From Mytilisepta virgata (taxonomy: Eukaryota; Mollusca; Bivalvia; Mytilida; Mytilidae), in the NCBI GenBank assembly GCA_028015205.1, contig JAPWFG010000076.1, positions 1-64,000 on the forward strand: a stretch of 64,000 nucleotides of DNA. Reading direction: 5' to 3'. This document shows, piece by piece, positions 44,549-56,900 of this stretch; the stretch's first letter is position 1; each line of letters begins with the position of its first letter. Made by a program: the position numbers and the translations under genes. The notes beneath the pieces were generated by a model. The model did not search any database. It was not told where the DNA came from and was given only the letters and a program-made list of their open reading frames with translations.

Positions 44549-44840
44549 AAATTTCTATTTTTTTAATAAAGAGATGTACTGAAAAGTCGCGACGCCAAAT
44601 TTTAAAGTTTGGCAGAACGGTTACCTAATTCAGGTCATTTCCTCTCGATAGTTGACTGATCTTTTCAAACTGCTTTTACAGCAATTACTATTGTCAATAC
44701 AGTAATTTACAAAGGTGTCTGTGTTTTTATGACAATTAAATTAATGTACACCTGTCAACAATTTCCAAAAGTTCAATCGAGGTCATTCATCAGTGATGAT
44801 CAATCAGGCGATTTTCACCCCTTTCTACTTTGAAATTAAA
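44549..44840 (+). repeat. Old dispersed segment, left half
   Basis: It aligns with the reverse complement of about 30420-30660 and stops at an A-rich site, 'TTTGAAATTAAA', where the G cluster begins. It continues at 56061. Confidence 0.85.
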
Positions 44841-45640
44841 ACAAGAGGCTCTCAAGAGCCTGAATCGCTCACCTGGCAAACAATGCACTATAAACTAAAT
44901 CTCATCATCACCATTCACTAAGGATACCATGTTTACTTTAAAAACCAAATATTGTTGAAATCCGAGCAAGTGTAAAAAATGGCGGGAAAATGGCAGCCAT
45001 TTTAAAAATGACCCTCCAAAACAAACTTTCATCATCACCATTCAACTCCGGATACCATGTTTACCTTGAAAGTAGCTTTCATCTTCATTTTCTTTCTATA
45101 ATTCAGGAAAAAATAGCAAAAAACAGCATTTTGACCCCTATGTTCTATTTTTAGTAAGGGCGGACATGTTTTTCGACAAATCAAAAATCGAAGCATTAAC
45201 TTTTTGCAGGATACCCTAAGGAACAATCTTACCAAGTTTCATTTGATTTTGAATAGTAGTTTCAGAGAAGAAGATTTTTGAAACAATAACATAAAAAAAA
45301 GCCAAAAATGTCAAAAAAGGGCAATAACTCTAACATCAGTTGACAGATTTTCACGAAAATCAGCACACAGGTAGCTCTCATCATGCTGAACACTTTCAAC
45401 ATGCCAGAATTTGTCGTAACCTAATGATTTTTGAGATATTTGCGCAAAACTGTTGTTTGACCCCTATGTTCTATTTTTAGTAACAGTGGCCATGTTTTTC
45501 GACGGATCAAAAATCGAAGCATAAACTTTGTGCAGGATATCCTAAGGAACAATCTTACCAAGTTTCATTTGATTTTGAATAGTAGTTTCAGAGAAGAAGA
45601 TTTTTGAAACAATAACATAAAAAAAAGCCAAAAATCTAAA

Positions 45641-47605
45641 ACAAGAGGCTCTCAAGAGCCTGAATCGCTCACCTGGCAAACAATGCACTATAAACTAAAT
45701 TAATATATTAATGTTTGTTGTAAACTAAACTGAGTATTAAAGGTCACGTAAAATGCTGAAAATACCTTTAAAAACCTTTAAGAACCTCTGGAAAGAAATG
45801 GGCATGAGTTCTCCCTACGCTTGATTAAGATACAGTCATGGTCAATCTGATGATTCATAATACAAAATACAAGCTTTAATTAATCTTCAAATACAAGTAT
45901 AAATCTTTTGGTCTATATGTTGTCTTCGTTTTTAAAATGTTTGAAAGAAGTTATGTAAAAATTGTGGGTTAAGGCTTTTTATTGTACTTGAAAAGGAAAT
46001 ATTGCAGGAACAATCATGCTAAGTTTCATCAAATTCCCCCAAGTAGTTTCAGAGGAGAAGATGTTTAAAAAAATTTGTTAACAACGATTATGACAGACAC
46101 CAAGTGATGGCAATTAAAAGCTCACATATTATGAAGTTTAATCATTGTTATACAACATTCTCATCATCACCATTCACTAAGGATACCATGTTTACTTTAA
46201 AAACCAAATATTGTTGAAATCCGAGCAAGTGTAAAAAATGGCGGGAAAATGGCAGCCATTTTAGAAATGGCCGTCCAAAACAAACTTTCATCATCACCAT
46301 TCAACTCGGGATACCATGTTTGCCTTGAAAGTAGCTTTCATCTTCATTTTATTTCTATAATTCAGGAAAGAATAGCAAAAAACAGCATTTTGACCCCTAT
46401 GTTCTATTTTTAGTAAGGGCGGACATGTTTTTTGACCAATCAAAAATCAAAGCATTAACTTTTTGCAGAATACCCTAAGGAACAATCTTACCAAGTTTCA
46501 TTTGATTTTGAATAGTAGTTTTAGAGAAGAAGATTTTTGAAATAAGAACATAAAAAAAAGCCAAAAATGTCAAAAAAGGGCAATAACTCTAACATCAGTT
46601 GACAGATTTTCACAAAAATCAGCACGCAGGTAGCTCTCATCATGCTGAACACTTTCAACCTGCAGAATTTGTCGTAACCTAATGATTTTTGAGATATTTG
46701 CGAAAAACTGTTGTTTGACCCCTATGTTCTATTTTTAGTAACAGTGGCCATGTTTTTCGACGGATCAAAAATCGAAGCATAACATGTGTGCAGGATACCC
46801 TAAGGAACAATCATGCTAAGTTTTATCCAAATCCATTCAGTAGTTTCAGAGGAGAAGATTTTTGAAATAATAACATAAAAAAAAGCCAAAAATGTCAAAA
46901 AAGGACAATAACTCTAACATCAGTATACAGATTTTCAAGAAAATCAGCACTCAGGTAGCTCTCATCATGCTGAACACTTTCAACCTGCCAGAGTTTGCCT
47001 TAACCTAATGATTTTTTAGATACTTGCGAAAAACTGTTGTTTGACCCCTATGTTCTATTTTTAGTAACAGTGGCCATGTTTTTCGACGGATCAAAAATCG
47101 AAGCATAAACTTTGTGCAGGACATCCTAAGGAACAATCATGCTAAGTTTTATCCAAATCCATTCTGTAGTTTCAGAGGAGAAGATTTTTGAAATAATAAC
47201 ATAAAAAAAAGCCAAAAATGTCAAAAAAAGGGCAATAACTCCTACATGGGTCGTTGGATCTTCTTCAAAATTTCAGGGCAGGTAGATCTTGAGGTGCTGA
47301 ACACTTTTACCCTATGCCAGAATTTTGATATCTGTTATGGTTTTTGAGTTATTTGCAAAAAAATGCAATTTACCCCTATGTTCTATTTTTAGCCATGGCG
47401 GCCATGTTTTTTTACGAATCAAAAATCCAAACGATAGTTTTGTAGCACATATACCAATAAACAACTGTACGAAGTTTGGTTGCAATTGGTCTTATGGTGT
47501 CAGAGGAGTTAACGTTTGAAAAAGTTTACGGACGGACGACGGACGACGGACGACGGACGCCAAGTGATGGCAATAGCTCACATGACCCTTCGGGTCAGGT
47601 GAGCT
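45641..47605 (+). mobile_element. G element nested in the cluster
   Basis: The 5' hairpin AGGCTCT-CA-AGAGCCT follows 'AAAAATCTAAA'. The 3' hairpin TGACC-CTTCG-GGTCA ends at 47605, after which the interrupted phrase 'AAAAAGGGCAATAACTC' resumes. It contains a second, incomplete terminus (CACCAAGTGATGGCAATTAA, about 46090-46110), so it is itself composite. Confidence 0.75.
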
Positions 47606-47932
47606 AAAAAGGGCAATAACTCTAACATCAGTTGTCAGATTTTCACGAAAATCAGCACACAGGTAGCTCTCATCATGCTGAACACTTTCAACCTGCCAGA
47701 ATTTGCCGTAACCTAATGATTTTTGAGATATTTGCGCAAATTTGTTGTTTGACCCCTATGTTCTATTTTTAGTAACAGTGGCCATGTTTTTCGACGGATC
47801 AAAAATCGAAGCATAAACTTTGTGCAGGATACCCTAAGGAACAATCTTACCAAGTTTCATTGGATTTTGAATAGTAGTTTCAGAGAAGAAGATTTTTGAA
47901 ATAATAACATAAAAAAAAGCCAAAAATGTCAA

Positions 47933-49026
47933 ACAAGAGGCTCTCAAGAGCCTGAATCGCTCACCTGGCAAACAATGCGCTATAAACTAAATCTCATCAT
48001 CACCATTCACTAAGAATACCATGTTTACTTTAAAAACCAAATATTGTTGAAATCCGAGCAAGTGTAAAAAATGGCGGGAAAATGGCAGCCATTTTAAAAA
48101 TGACCCTCCAAAACAAACTTTCATCATCACCATTCAACTCGGGATACCATGTTTACCTTGAAAGTAGCTTTCATCTTCATTTTCTTTCTATAATTCAGGA
48201 AAAAATAGCAAAAAACAGCATTTTGACCCCTATGTTCTATTTTTAGTAAGGGCGGACATGTTTTTCGACCAATCAAAAATCGAAGCATTAACTTTTTGCA
48301 GGATACCCTAAGGAACAATCTTACCAAGTTTCATAGTAGTTTCAGAGAAGAAGATTTTTGAAATAATAACATAAAAAAAGCCAAAAATGTCAAAAAGGGC
48401 AATAACTCTAACATCAGTTGACAGATTTTCACGAAAATCAGCACACAGGTAGCTCTCATCATGCTGAACACTTTCAACTTGCCAGAATTTGCCGTAACCT
48501 AATGATTTTTGAGATATTTGCGAAAAACTGTTGTTTGACCCCTATGTTCTATTTTTAGTAACAGTGGCCATGTTTTTCGACGGATCAAAAATCGAAGCAT
48601 AAACTTTGTGCAGGATATCCTAAGGAACAATCTTACCAAGTTTCATTTGATTTTGAATAGCAGTTTCAGAGAAGAAGATTTTGGAAACAATAACATAAAA
48701 AAAAGCCAAAAATCTCAAAAAAGGGCAATAACTCTAACATCAGTTGACAGATTTTCACAAAAATCAGCACAGAGGTAGCTCTCATCATGCTGAACACTTT
48801 CAACTTGCCAGAATTTGCCGTAATCTAATGATTTTTGAGATATTTGCGCAAAACTGTTGTTTGACCCCTATGTTCTATTTTTAGTAACAGTGGCCATGTT
48901 TTTCGACGGATCAAAAATCGAAGCATAAACTTTGTGCAGGATACCCTAAGGAACAATCTTACCAAGTTTCATTTGATTTTGAATAGTAGTTTCAGAGAAG
49001 AAGATTTTTGAAATAATAACATAAAA
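47933..49026 (+). mobile_element. G element, 5' part, up to the next insertion
   Basis: The 5' hairpin AGGCTCT-CA-AGAGCCT is followed by GAATCGCTCACCTGG. The sequence closely repeats 44841-45640. It is interrupted at 49027 by the ACCA-loop subtype. Its own 3' end is most economically the terminus at 55179 or 56060. Confidence 0.7.
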
Positions 49027-52000
49027 ACAAGAGGCTCACCAGAGCCTGTATCGCTCACCTGGAGTCTGTTTTCATTGGACAATTAATCAACTATTTGACC
49101 AAGTTTGTTGCAATTGGTTCAATTGTTCAGGGAAAATTAGTTGAAGATTTATTTTTCATAAGGTTTAATGTTAAAATATGTTCCCTGGTGGTGGTAGTCC
49201 TGGCAGGAAGTTGACAAAATTGACCAGGAATAAGGGTGAACCTTAAATAAATGTAACAGAACCCGACCTCAAATTACACAAACCAATAACTCCTAAATAG
49301 AATTTGGGATTCCCTTCAAAATTTCAGGGTAGGTAGATCTCAACATGGCAAACATTTTTCAATTATATTTCACTTCTATCTCAAATAGTTTTGGAGATAT
49401 TCAAAAATGTTAAAATTTTGAAAATTTGACAAAAAAAGGGCAATAACTCCTAAATGGGTTTTGGGATTTCCTTTAAAATTTCAGGGTATGTAGATCTCAA
49501 CATGGCAAACATTTTTCAAATTTACATTTCACTTCTATCTCAAATAGTTTTGGAGATAAATGACGAAAAATGTTAAATTTGGAAAATTTGATGAAAAAAG
49601 GGCAATAACTCCTAAATGGGTTTTGGGATTTCCTTTAAAATTTCAGGGTATGTAGATCTCAACATGGCAAACATTTTTCAAATTTAGATTTCACTTCTAT
49701 CTCAAATAGTTTTGGAGATAAATGACGAAAAATGTTAAATTATGAAAATTTGACGAAAAAAGGGCAATAACTCCTAAATGGGTTTTACGATTTCCTTTAA
49801 AATTTCAGGTTAGGTAGATCTTGTCATGCTGATCAATTTTACCCCATGTCAGATTTTTGATATCTGTAACGGTTTTTAAGTTAAAAGCCCAAAACAACAC
49901 ATGCACCCCTATATTCTATTTTTAACTACGACGGCCATGTTTTATGTCAGATCAAAATAAATTGAGGGTCGTTTGTAGAGGACATGTCATAGATCATTCC
50001 TATTAAGTTTCAAACCAATCGGCCCAGCAGTTTCAGAGAAGAAGATTTTTTAATAAAAAAATTTTGAAAATTTGACAAAAAAAGGGCAACAACTCCTAAA
50101 TGGGTTGTGGGATTTCCTTTAAAATTTCAGGGTAGGTAGATCTCAACATGGCAAACATTTTTCAAATTTACATTTCACTTCTATCTCAAATAGTTTTGGA
50201 GATAAATGACGAAAAATGTTAAAATTTTGAAAATTTGACAAAAAAAGGGCAATAACTCCTAAATGGGTTTTGGAATTTCCTTCAAAATTTCAGGGCAGGT
50301 AGATCTTGTCATGCTGATCAATTTTACCCCATGTCAGATTTTCGATATCTGTAATGGTTTTTGAGTTATTAGCAAAAAACAGCAATTTACCCCTATGTTC
50401 TTTTTTAGGAACAGCGGCCATGTTTTTCGACGAATCAAAAATCCCCACATCAGTTCTATGCAGGGTACCCCAAGGAACATTCATACCAAGTTTGGTTCTA
50501 ATTAGTCAAGTAGTTTCAGAGGAGAAGATTTTTGAAATAATAACATAAAAAAAAGCCAAAAATGTCAAAAAAGGGCAATAACTCTAACATCAGTTGACAG
50601 ATTTTCACGAAAATCAGCATACAGGTAGCTCTCATCATGCTGAACACTTTCAACCTGCCAGAATTTGCCTTAACCTAATGATTTTTGAGATATTTGCGAA
50701 TAAAATGCTCCGCTGGGCGCAGCTAGATACGACCGCAGATGTCGAACCCTGAATAGTTGGGGCAATTATGAACACAACATTCAAGCTTGATACAATACTG
50801 AATTTGGATTGTGAATAAATATTTGACACAGCATAGGTTTCTGACACAGAATGAATGTTGTCTAAGAACTTAAAAATTTTTTATTTACCTATTCAAACCA
50901 TATCAGTATTTTTTGTTTTTATATATAAATCAGAAATAACCAATTTAAAATTGGGCACACATATCAATTTCTTGCTATTGCGCAATACTGTGCAATTGAA
51001 AATTTCTTGAAATATTTGACACATAATAGGTTTCTGACACAGAATAACTGAAACCAAAGAACTTAGAATTGGTCATATGATTTCAATTTATATTCAATTT
51101 TTTGCTTCTTGTGCAATACAATATGCTGTGGAGAATTGCCCCCCCCCCCCCCCCCAAAAAAAAAAATAAAAAAATTTACCCCTTTTTTAGCTTTTGTGCA
51201 ATACACTATGAAGTTGCACATTGACTCCCCCTCCCAAAAAAAAAAACAACAAAAAACAATAAAATTTATTGTAACTCCCCCTTTTTTGCTAAAAAAAATT
51301 TGAAATTTCCTTTTTAATTTATGAATTATGAAATGAGAAAAAAATTGCCCCCTCCCCAATTTCTCATTCCCCCCCCCCTAAATTTTGTTTTCACCCCCCC
51401 CCCCCCCCCCCATTTCTCTTGATACTTTGCAACCATAACAGCCCATTTAAATACACCATAACGTATTAAAATAGAAAATGACATCATAGTCATGGATGGC
51501 AAATTTTAAATATGCATAATTTAAAAGCAGTTTAGATGAGATAAACAAAAAAGCTTCATCAGCACATATTCAAAATTTGAGATAAAAAAAAGAGTTATCC
51601 CTCTTTGTACATATTTTTATAATCATGTTGTCATATTTGCTCTAAGTCATATTTAATTGTTAGCAGTAGTATGTATGTTAGTATCATATAATTTTAAAAT
51701 TTCTGATTTGTAAGTTTATTCAATATATATGTTTGGATTGAAGTCATTGTTGGGTGTTACTGAAGTTATCCTTTAATTGTAATGTAAATAATGTAAATTG
51801 GTTTAAATTATACTGATTCTTGCTATTGCACAATACTGTGTAATTGAAAATTTCTTGAAATATTTGACACATAATAGGTTTCTAAAACAGAATAACTGAA
51901 ATAAAGAACTTAGAATTAGTCATATGATTTGAATTTATATTCAATTTTTGAATTCTTGTGCGATACAATATGCTGTGGAGAATTGCCCCCACCCCCCAAA

Positions 52001-54293
52001 AAAAATAATTTACCCCTTTTTTAGCTTTAATTTTGGACCCCGATTTGGACCAACTTGAAAACTGGGCCCATAATAAAAAAACTAAGTACATGTTTAGATT
52101 CAGCATATCAAAGAACCCCAAGAATTCAATTTTTGTTAAAATCAAACTAAGTTTAATTTTGGACCCTTTGGACCTTAATGTAGACCAATTTGAAAACGGG
52201 ACCAAAAATTAAGAATCTAAATGCACGGTTAGATTCGGCATATCAAAGAACCCCAATAGTTCAATTTTCGATGAAATCAAACAAAGTTTAATTTTGGACC
52301 CCGATTTGGACCAACTTGAAAACTGGGCCCATAATAAAAAAAACTAAGTACATGTTTAGATTCAGCATATCAAAGAACCCCAAGAATTCAATTTTTGTTA
52401 AAATCAAACTAAGTTTAATTTTGGACCCTTTGGACCTTAATGTAGACCAATTTGAAAACGGGACCAAAAATTAAGAATCTAAATGCACGGTTAGATTCGG
52501 CATATCAAAGAACCCCAATAGTTCAATTTTCGATGAAATCAAACAAAGTTTAATTTTGGACCCTTTTGGCCCCTAATTCCTAAACTGTTGGGACCAAAAC
52601 TCCAAAAATCAATCCCAACCTTCCTTTTGTGGTCATAAACCTTGTGTTTAAATTTCATAGATTTCTATTTACTTATACTAAAGTTATTGTGCAAAAACCA
52701 AGACAAATGTTTATTTGGGCCTTTTTTAGCCCCTAATTCCTAAACTGTTGGGACCAAAACTCCCAAAAACAATCCCAACCTTCCTTTTGTGGTCATAAAC
52801 CTTGTGTTAAAATTTCATAGATTTCTATTTACTTATACTAGAGTTATTGTGCGAAAACCAAGAAAAATGCTTATTGGGCCCTTTTTTGGCCCCTGATTCT
52901 TAAACTGTTGGGACCAAAACTCCCAAAATCAATCCCAACCTTCCTTTTGTGGTCATAAACCTTGTGTTTAAATTTCATAGATTTCTATTAACTTATACTA
53001 AAGTTATAGTGCGAAAACCAAATGTCTACAGACTCCGACGGACGACGGACGACGACGACGACGACGACGACGCCAACGTCATACCAATATACGACCGCAA
53101 AAATTTTGCGGTCGTATAAAAACTGTTGTCTGACCCCTATGTTCTATTTTTAGTAACAGCGGCCATGTTTTTCGACGGATCAAAAATTCCCACATCAGTT
53201 CTATGCAGGATACCCCAAAGAACATTCATACCAAGTATGGTTCCAATTGGTCAAGTAGTTTCAGAGGAGAAGAGTTTTGAAAAATTGTTAACGACGACGA
53301 CGGACGACGACGGACGACGACAGACGACGACAGACAACGACGGACGACGACGGACGCCAAGTGATGGCAATAGCTCACATGGCCTTCGGCCAGGTGAGCT
53401 AAAAAGGGCAATAACTCTAACATCAGTTGACAGATTTTCACGAAAATCAGCACACAGGTAACTCTCATCATGCTGAACACTTTCAACTTGCCAGAATTTG
53501 CCGTAACCTAATGATTTTTGAGATATTTGCGAAAAACTGTTGTTTGACCCCTATGTTCTATTTTTAGTAACAGTGGCCATGTTTTTCGACGGATCAAAAA
53601 TCGAAGCATAAACTTTGTGCAGGATACCCTAAGGAACAATCTTACCAAGTTTCATTTGATTTTGAATAGTAGTTTCAGAGAAGAAGATTTTTGAAATAAT
53701 AACATAAAAAGAAGCCAAAAATGTCAAATAACTCCTAAAAGGAACGAACCTACAACTTCGATCCTGTTACAAATTTTGTAGATTTTTGTGTGCCTAACAA
53801 TATGAAATTTAAATTTTACAAATTTCCTTTATAGTATCCAAGATATTGAGCTTAATAAGTGCAAAATTTGGAAAAAATGCAGAAAAAGGGCAATAACTCC
53901 TACATGGGTCATTGGATCTTCTTCAAAATTTCAGGGCAGGTAGATCTTGAGGTGCTGAACACTTTTACCCTATGCCAGAATTTTGATATCTGTTATGGTT
54001 TTTGAGTTATTTGCAAAAAACTGTAATTTACCCCTATGTTCTATTTTTAGCCATGGCGGCCATGTTTTTAAAAAACGAATCAAAAATCCAAACGATAGTT
54101 TTGTAGCACATATACCAATAAACAACTGTACGAAGTTTGGTTTCAATTGGTCTTATGGTGTCAGAGGAGTTAACGTTTGAAAAAGTTTACGGACGACGGA
54201 CGGACGACGGACGACGGACGGACGGACGGACGGACGGACGACGGACGCCAAGTGATGGCAATAGCTCACATGACCCTTCGGGTCAGGTGAGCT
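49027..54293 (+). mobile_element. G element (ACCA-loop subtype) split by E copy 5
   Basis: The 5' hairpin AGGCTC-ACCA-GAGCCT begins in 'AACATAAAA'. After 54293 the sequence resumes 'AAAAAGCCAAAAATGTC', the expected continuation of that target, so 54293 is its best 3' end. The hairpin at 53400 falls inside. Core type switches near 50380 from 'CTCCTAAATGGGTTTTGGG' to 'CTCTAACATCAGTTGACAG'. Confidence 0.65.
50701..53118 (+). mobile_element. E family element, copy 5 (near-identical to copy 3)
   Basis: It is inserted in 'GATATTTGCGAA' / 'AAAACTGTTG', which is continuous in sister cores (for example 48510). The 3' hairpin is at 53088-53118. It has the same special segment (51560-51800) as copy 3 and lacks copy 3's G insertion. 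Differences I noticed are mainly homopolymer lengths and scattered substitutions. Confidence 0.9.
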
Positions 54294-56060
54294 AAAAAGC
54301 CAAAAATGTCAAAAAAGGGCAATAACTCTAACATCAGTTGACAGATTTTCACGAAAATCAGCACACAGGTAACTCTCATCATGCTGAACACTTTCAACTT
54401 GCCAGAATTTGCCGTAACCTAATGATTTTTGAGATATTTGCGAAAAACTGTTGTTTGACCCCTATGTTCTATTTTTAGTAACAGTGGCCATGTTTTTCGA
54501 CGAATCAAAAATCGAAGCATAAACTTTGTGCAGGATACCCTAAGGAACAATCTTACCAAGTTTCATTTGATTTTGAATAGTAGTTTCAGAGAAGAAGATT
54601 TTTGAAATAATAACATAAAAAAAAGCCAAAAATGTCAAATAACTCCTAAAAGGAACGAACCTACAACTTCGATCCTGTTACAAATTTTGTAGATCTTTGT
54701 GTGCCTAACAATATGAAATTTAAATTTTACAAATTTCCTTTATAGTATCCAAGATATTGAGCTTAATAAGTGCAAAATTTGGAAAAAATGCAGAAAAAGG
54801 GCAATAACTCCTACATGGGTCGTTGGATCTTCTTCAAAATTTCAGGGCAGGTAGATCTTGAGGTGCTGAACACTTTTACCCTATGCCAGAATTTTGATAT
54901 CTGTTATGGTTTTTGAGTTATTTGCAAAAAAATGCAATTTACCCCTATGTTCTATTTTTAGCCATGGCGGCCATGTTTTTATACGAATCAAAAATCCAAA
55001 CGATAGTTTTGTAGCACATATACCAATAAACAACTGTACGAAGTTTGGTTGCAATTGGTCTTATGGTGTCAGAGGAGTTAACGTTTGAAAAAGTTTACGG
55101 ACGACGGACGGACGGACGGACGGACGACGGACGCCAAGTGATGGCAATAGCTCACATGACCCTTCGGGTCAGGTGAGCTAAAAAGGGCAATAACTCTAAC
55201 ATCAGTTGACAGATTTTCACGAAAATCAGCACACAGGTAACTCTCATCATGCTGAACACTTTCAACTTGCCAGAATTTGCCGTAACCTAATGATTTTTGA
55301 GATATTTGCGAAAAACTGTTGTTTGACCCCTATGTTCTATTTTTAGTAACAGTGGCCATGTTTTTCGACGGATCAAAAATCGAAGCATAAACTTTGTGCA
55401 GGATACCCTAAGGAACAATCTTACCAAGTTTCATTGGATTTTGAATAGTAGTTTCAGAGAAGAAGATTTTTGAAATAATAACATAAAAAAATCCAAAAAT
55501 GTCAAATAACTCCTAAAAGGAACGAACCTACAACTTCGATCCTGTTACAAATTTTGTAGATCTTTGTGTGCCTAACAATATGAAATTTAAATTTTTCAAA
55601 TTTCCTTCATAGTATCTAAGATATTGAGCTTAATTAGTGCAAAATTTGGAAAAAATGCAGAAAAAGGGCAATAACTCCTACATGGGTCGTTGGATCTTCT
55701 TCAAAATTTCAGGGCAGGTAGATCTTGAGGTGCTGATCACTTTTACCCTCTGCCAGATTTTTGATATCTGTGACCATTTCTGACTTATTTGCAAAAAACT
55801 GCGATTTACCCCTATGTTCTATTTTTAGCCATGACGGCCATGTTTTTATACGAATCAAAAATCCAAACAATAGATTTGTAGCACCCATACCAATTAATAA
55901 CTGTACCAAGTTTGGTTGCAGTTGGACTTATGGTGTTGGAGGAGTTAACGTTTGAAAAAGTTAACGAAAGACGGACGGACGACGGACGGACGGACGAAGG
56001 ACGGACGATGGACGCCAAGTGATAGCAATAGCTCACATGACCCTTTGGGTCAGGTGAGCT
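53401..56060 (+). repeat. Three tandem units of about 885 bp, each ending in a full 3' terminus
   Basis: Units end at 54293, 55179 and 56060 (lengths 893, 886, 881). Each contains GGGCAATAACTCTAACATCA, then 'AACTCCTAAAAGGAACGAAC', then GCCATG(G/A)CGGCCATGTTTTT, then GACGGACGG repeats and AGCTCACATGACCCTTCGGG / CAGGTGAGCT-type hairpins. The third unit is the most diverged. Confidence 0.85.
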
Positions 56061-56620
56061 AAAAAATCACTTACATGGTATGTTTTGGATCATCTAACAG
56101 TTCACCATCACAAACTTGAGAAGATAAAATTTCTACATTGTTGTCATTTTGTGCACGTGTAGTTTATAGTACATAGTCATTGAGCATGTGCTAATTGTTG
56201 TAATTAAAATGAAAAAGTAATAAAAATTTCATCTTTCGGGAAGACTTTCATATACATGTACTGATTTCAAAGTTTTTTAACTTAAATTTATTTTATTCAT
56301 TTAATATTAAGTTCATTTCTACTCCGTTGTGTAGTCCATATCGATCTATTTATATGTACCAAACATACCAAAGTAGACATCTATAACATCAAAATTATTA
56401 ATACACAAACAAGCCGCACAGAATGTTAAAGAGTTGATACACATGACATTTATTTAAGGTCTTATCCAAAACATTTATAAATCCTGCATAACATTTGTAT
56501 GAAATAAGGTCGTGTATTGAGATTGCTAAAAAGTGTGTACACTGGCAATTCATTCCTTTCACAAAAAATGTCTGGCAAAGGCTGATGAAATTTATGGATC
56601 CCTGGTATGCCCCCTTGGGA
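56061..56620 (+). repeat. Old dispersed segment, right half
   Basis: It aligns with the reverse complement of about 29850-30410. It includes CACAAACTTGAGAAGATAAA, GCACGTGTAGTTTATAG and GGCTGATGAAATTTATGG. Followed by diverged tandem units at 56625-56900. Confidence 0.85.
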
Positions 56621-56624
56621 TTCC

Positions 56625-56900
56625 CATTATACACCAATGAATGCATCTTCCCATAATGAGTAAGAATATATATGGTTATAGGGTGGGGATCACAAAGGTC
56701 TGAAAGTTACGAATTCAAATCTATTTTGAGGGGTGGAGCATATCCCCCTAGGAACCTCCCATATACATCAATGAAGGCATCCTCCTATATGGAGTAAGAG
56801 TATATTTTGAGGGGGCAGGATATACATAAAGGGACACCCCTTATACATCAATGAATGAATACTCTCATAAAGAGTAAGAATATATATATATGGAAACATT
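56625..56900 (+). repeat. Diverged tandem units of about 115-130 bp, right
   Basis: There are three units with ATACA(C/T)CAATGAATGCATC-like starts and GAGTAAGAATATATATGG. They match 44235-44475. Confidence 0.6.

Larger units (their letters stand above)
44841..56060 (+). mobile_element. 11.2-kb nested/tandem cluster of G and E elements
   Basis: 5' hairpins lie at 44841, 45641, 47933 and 49027. Complete 3' hairpins end at 47605, 53400, 54293, 55179 and 56060. One E element lies at 50701-53118. The prevailing core carries TTTGACCCCTATGTTCTA, GTAACAGTGGCCATGTTTTT, 'AGAAGATTTTTGAAAT' and GGGCAATAACTCTAACATCA. The flanks 44549-44840 and 56061-56620 are contiguous in the paralogue at 29850-30640, so the whole block is inserted sequence. 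It has no coding capacity. Confidence 0.85.

Noticed and set aside
44841..56060. LTR retrotransposon or LINE coding regions in the cluster
   Set aside because: No reverse transcriptase, integrase or gag-like frame of any length was found. All repeats are short tandem cores with hairpin ends.
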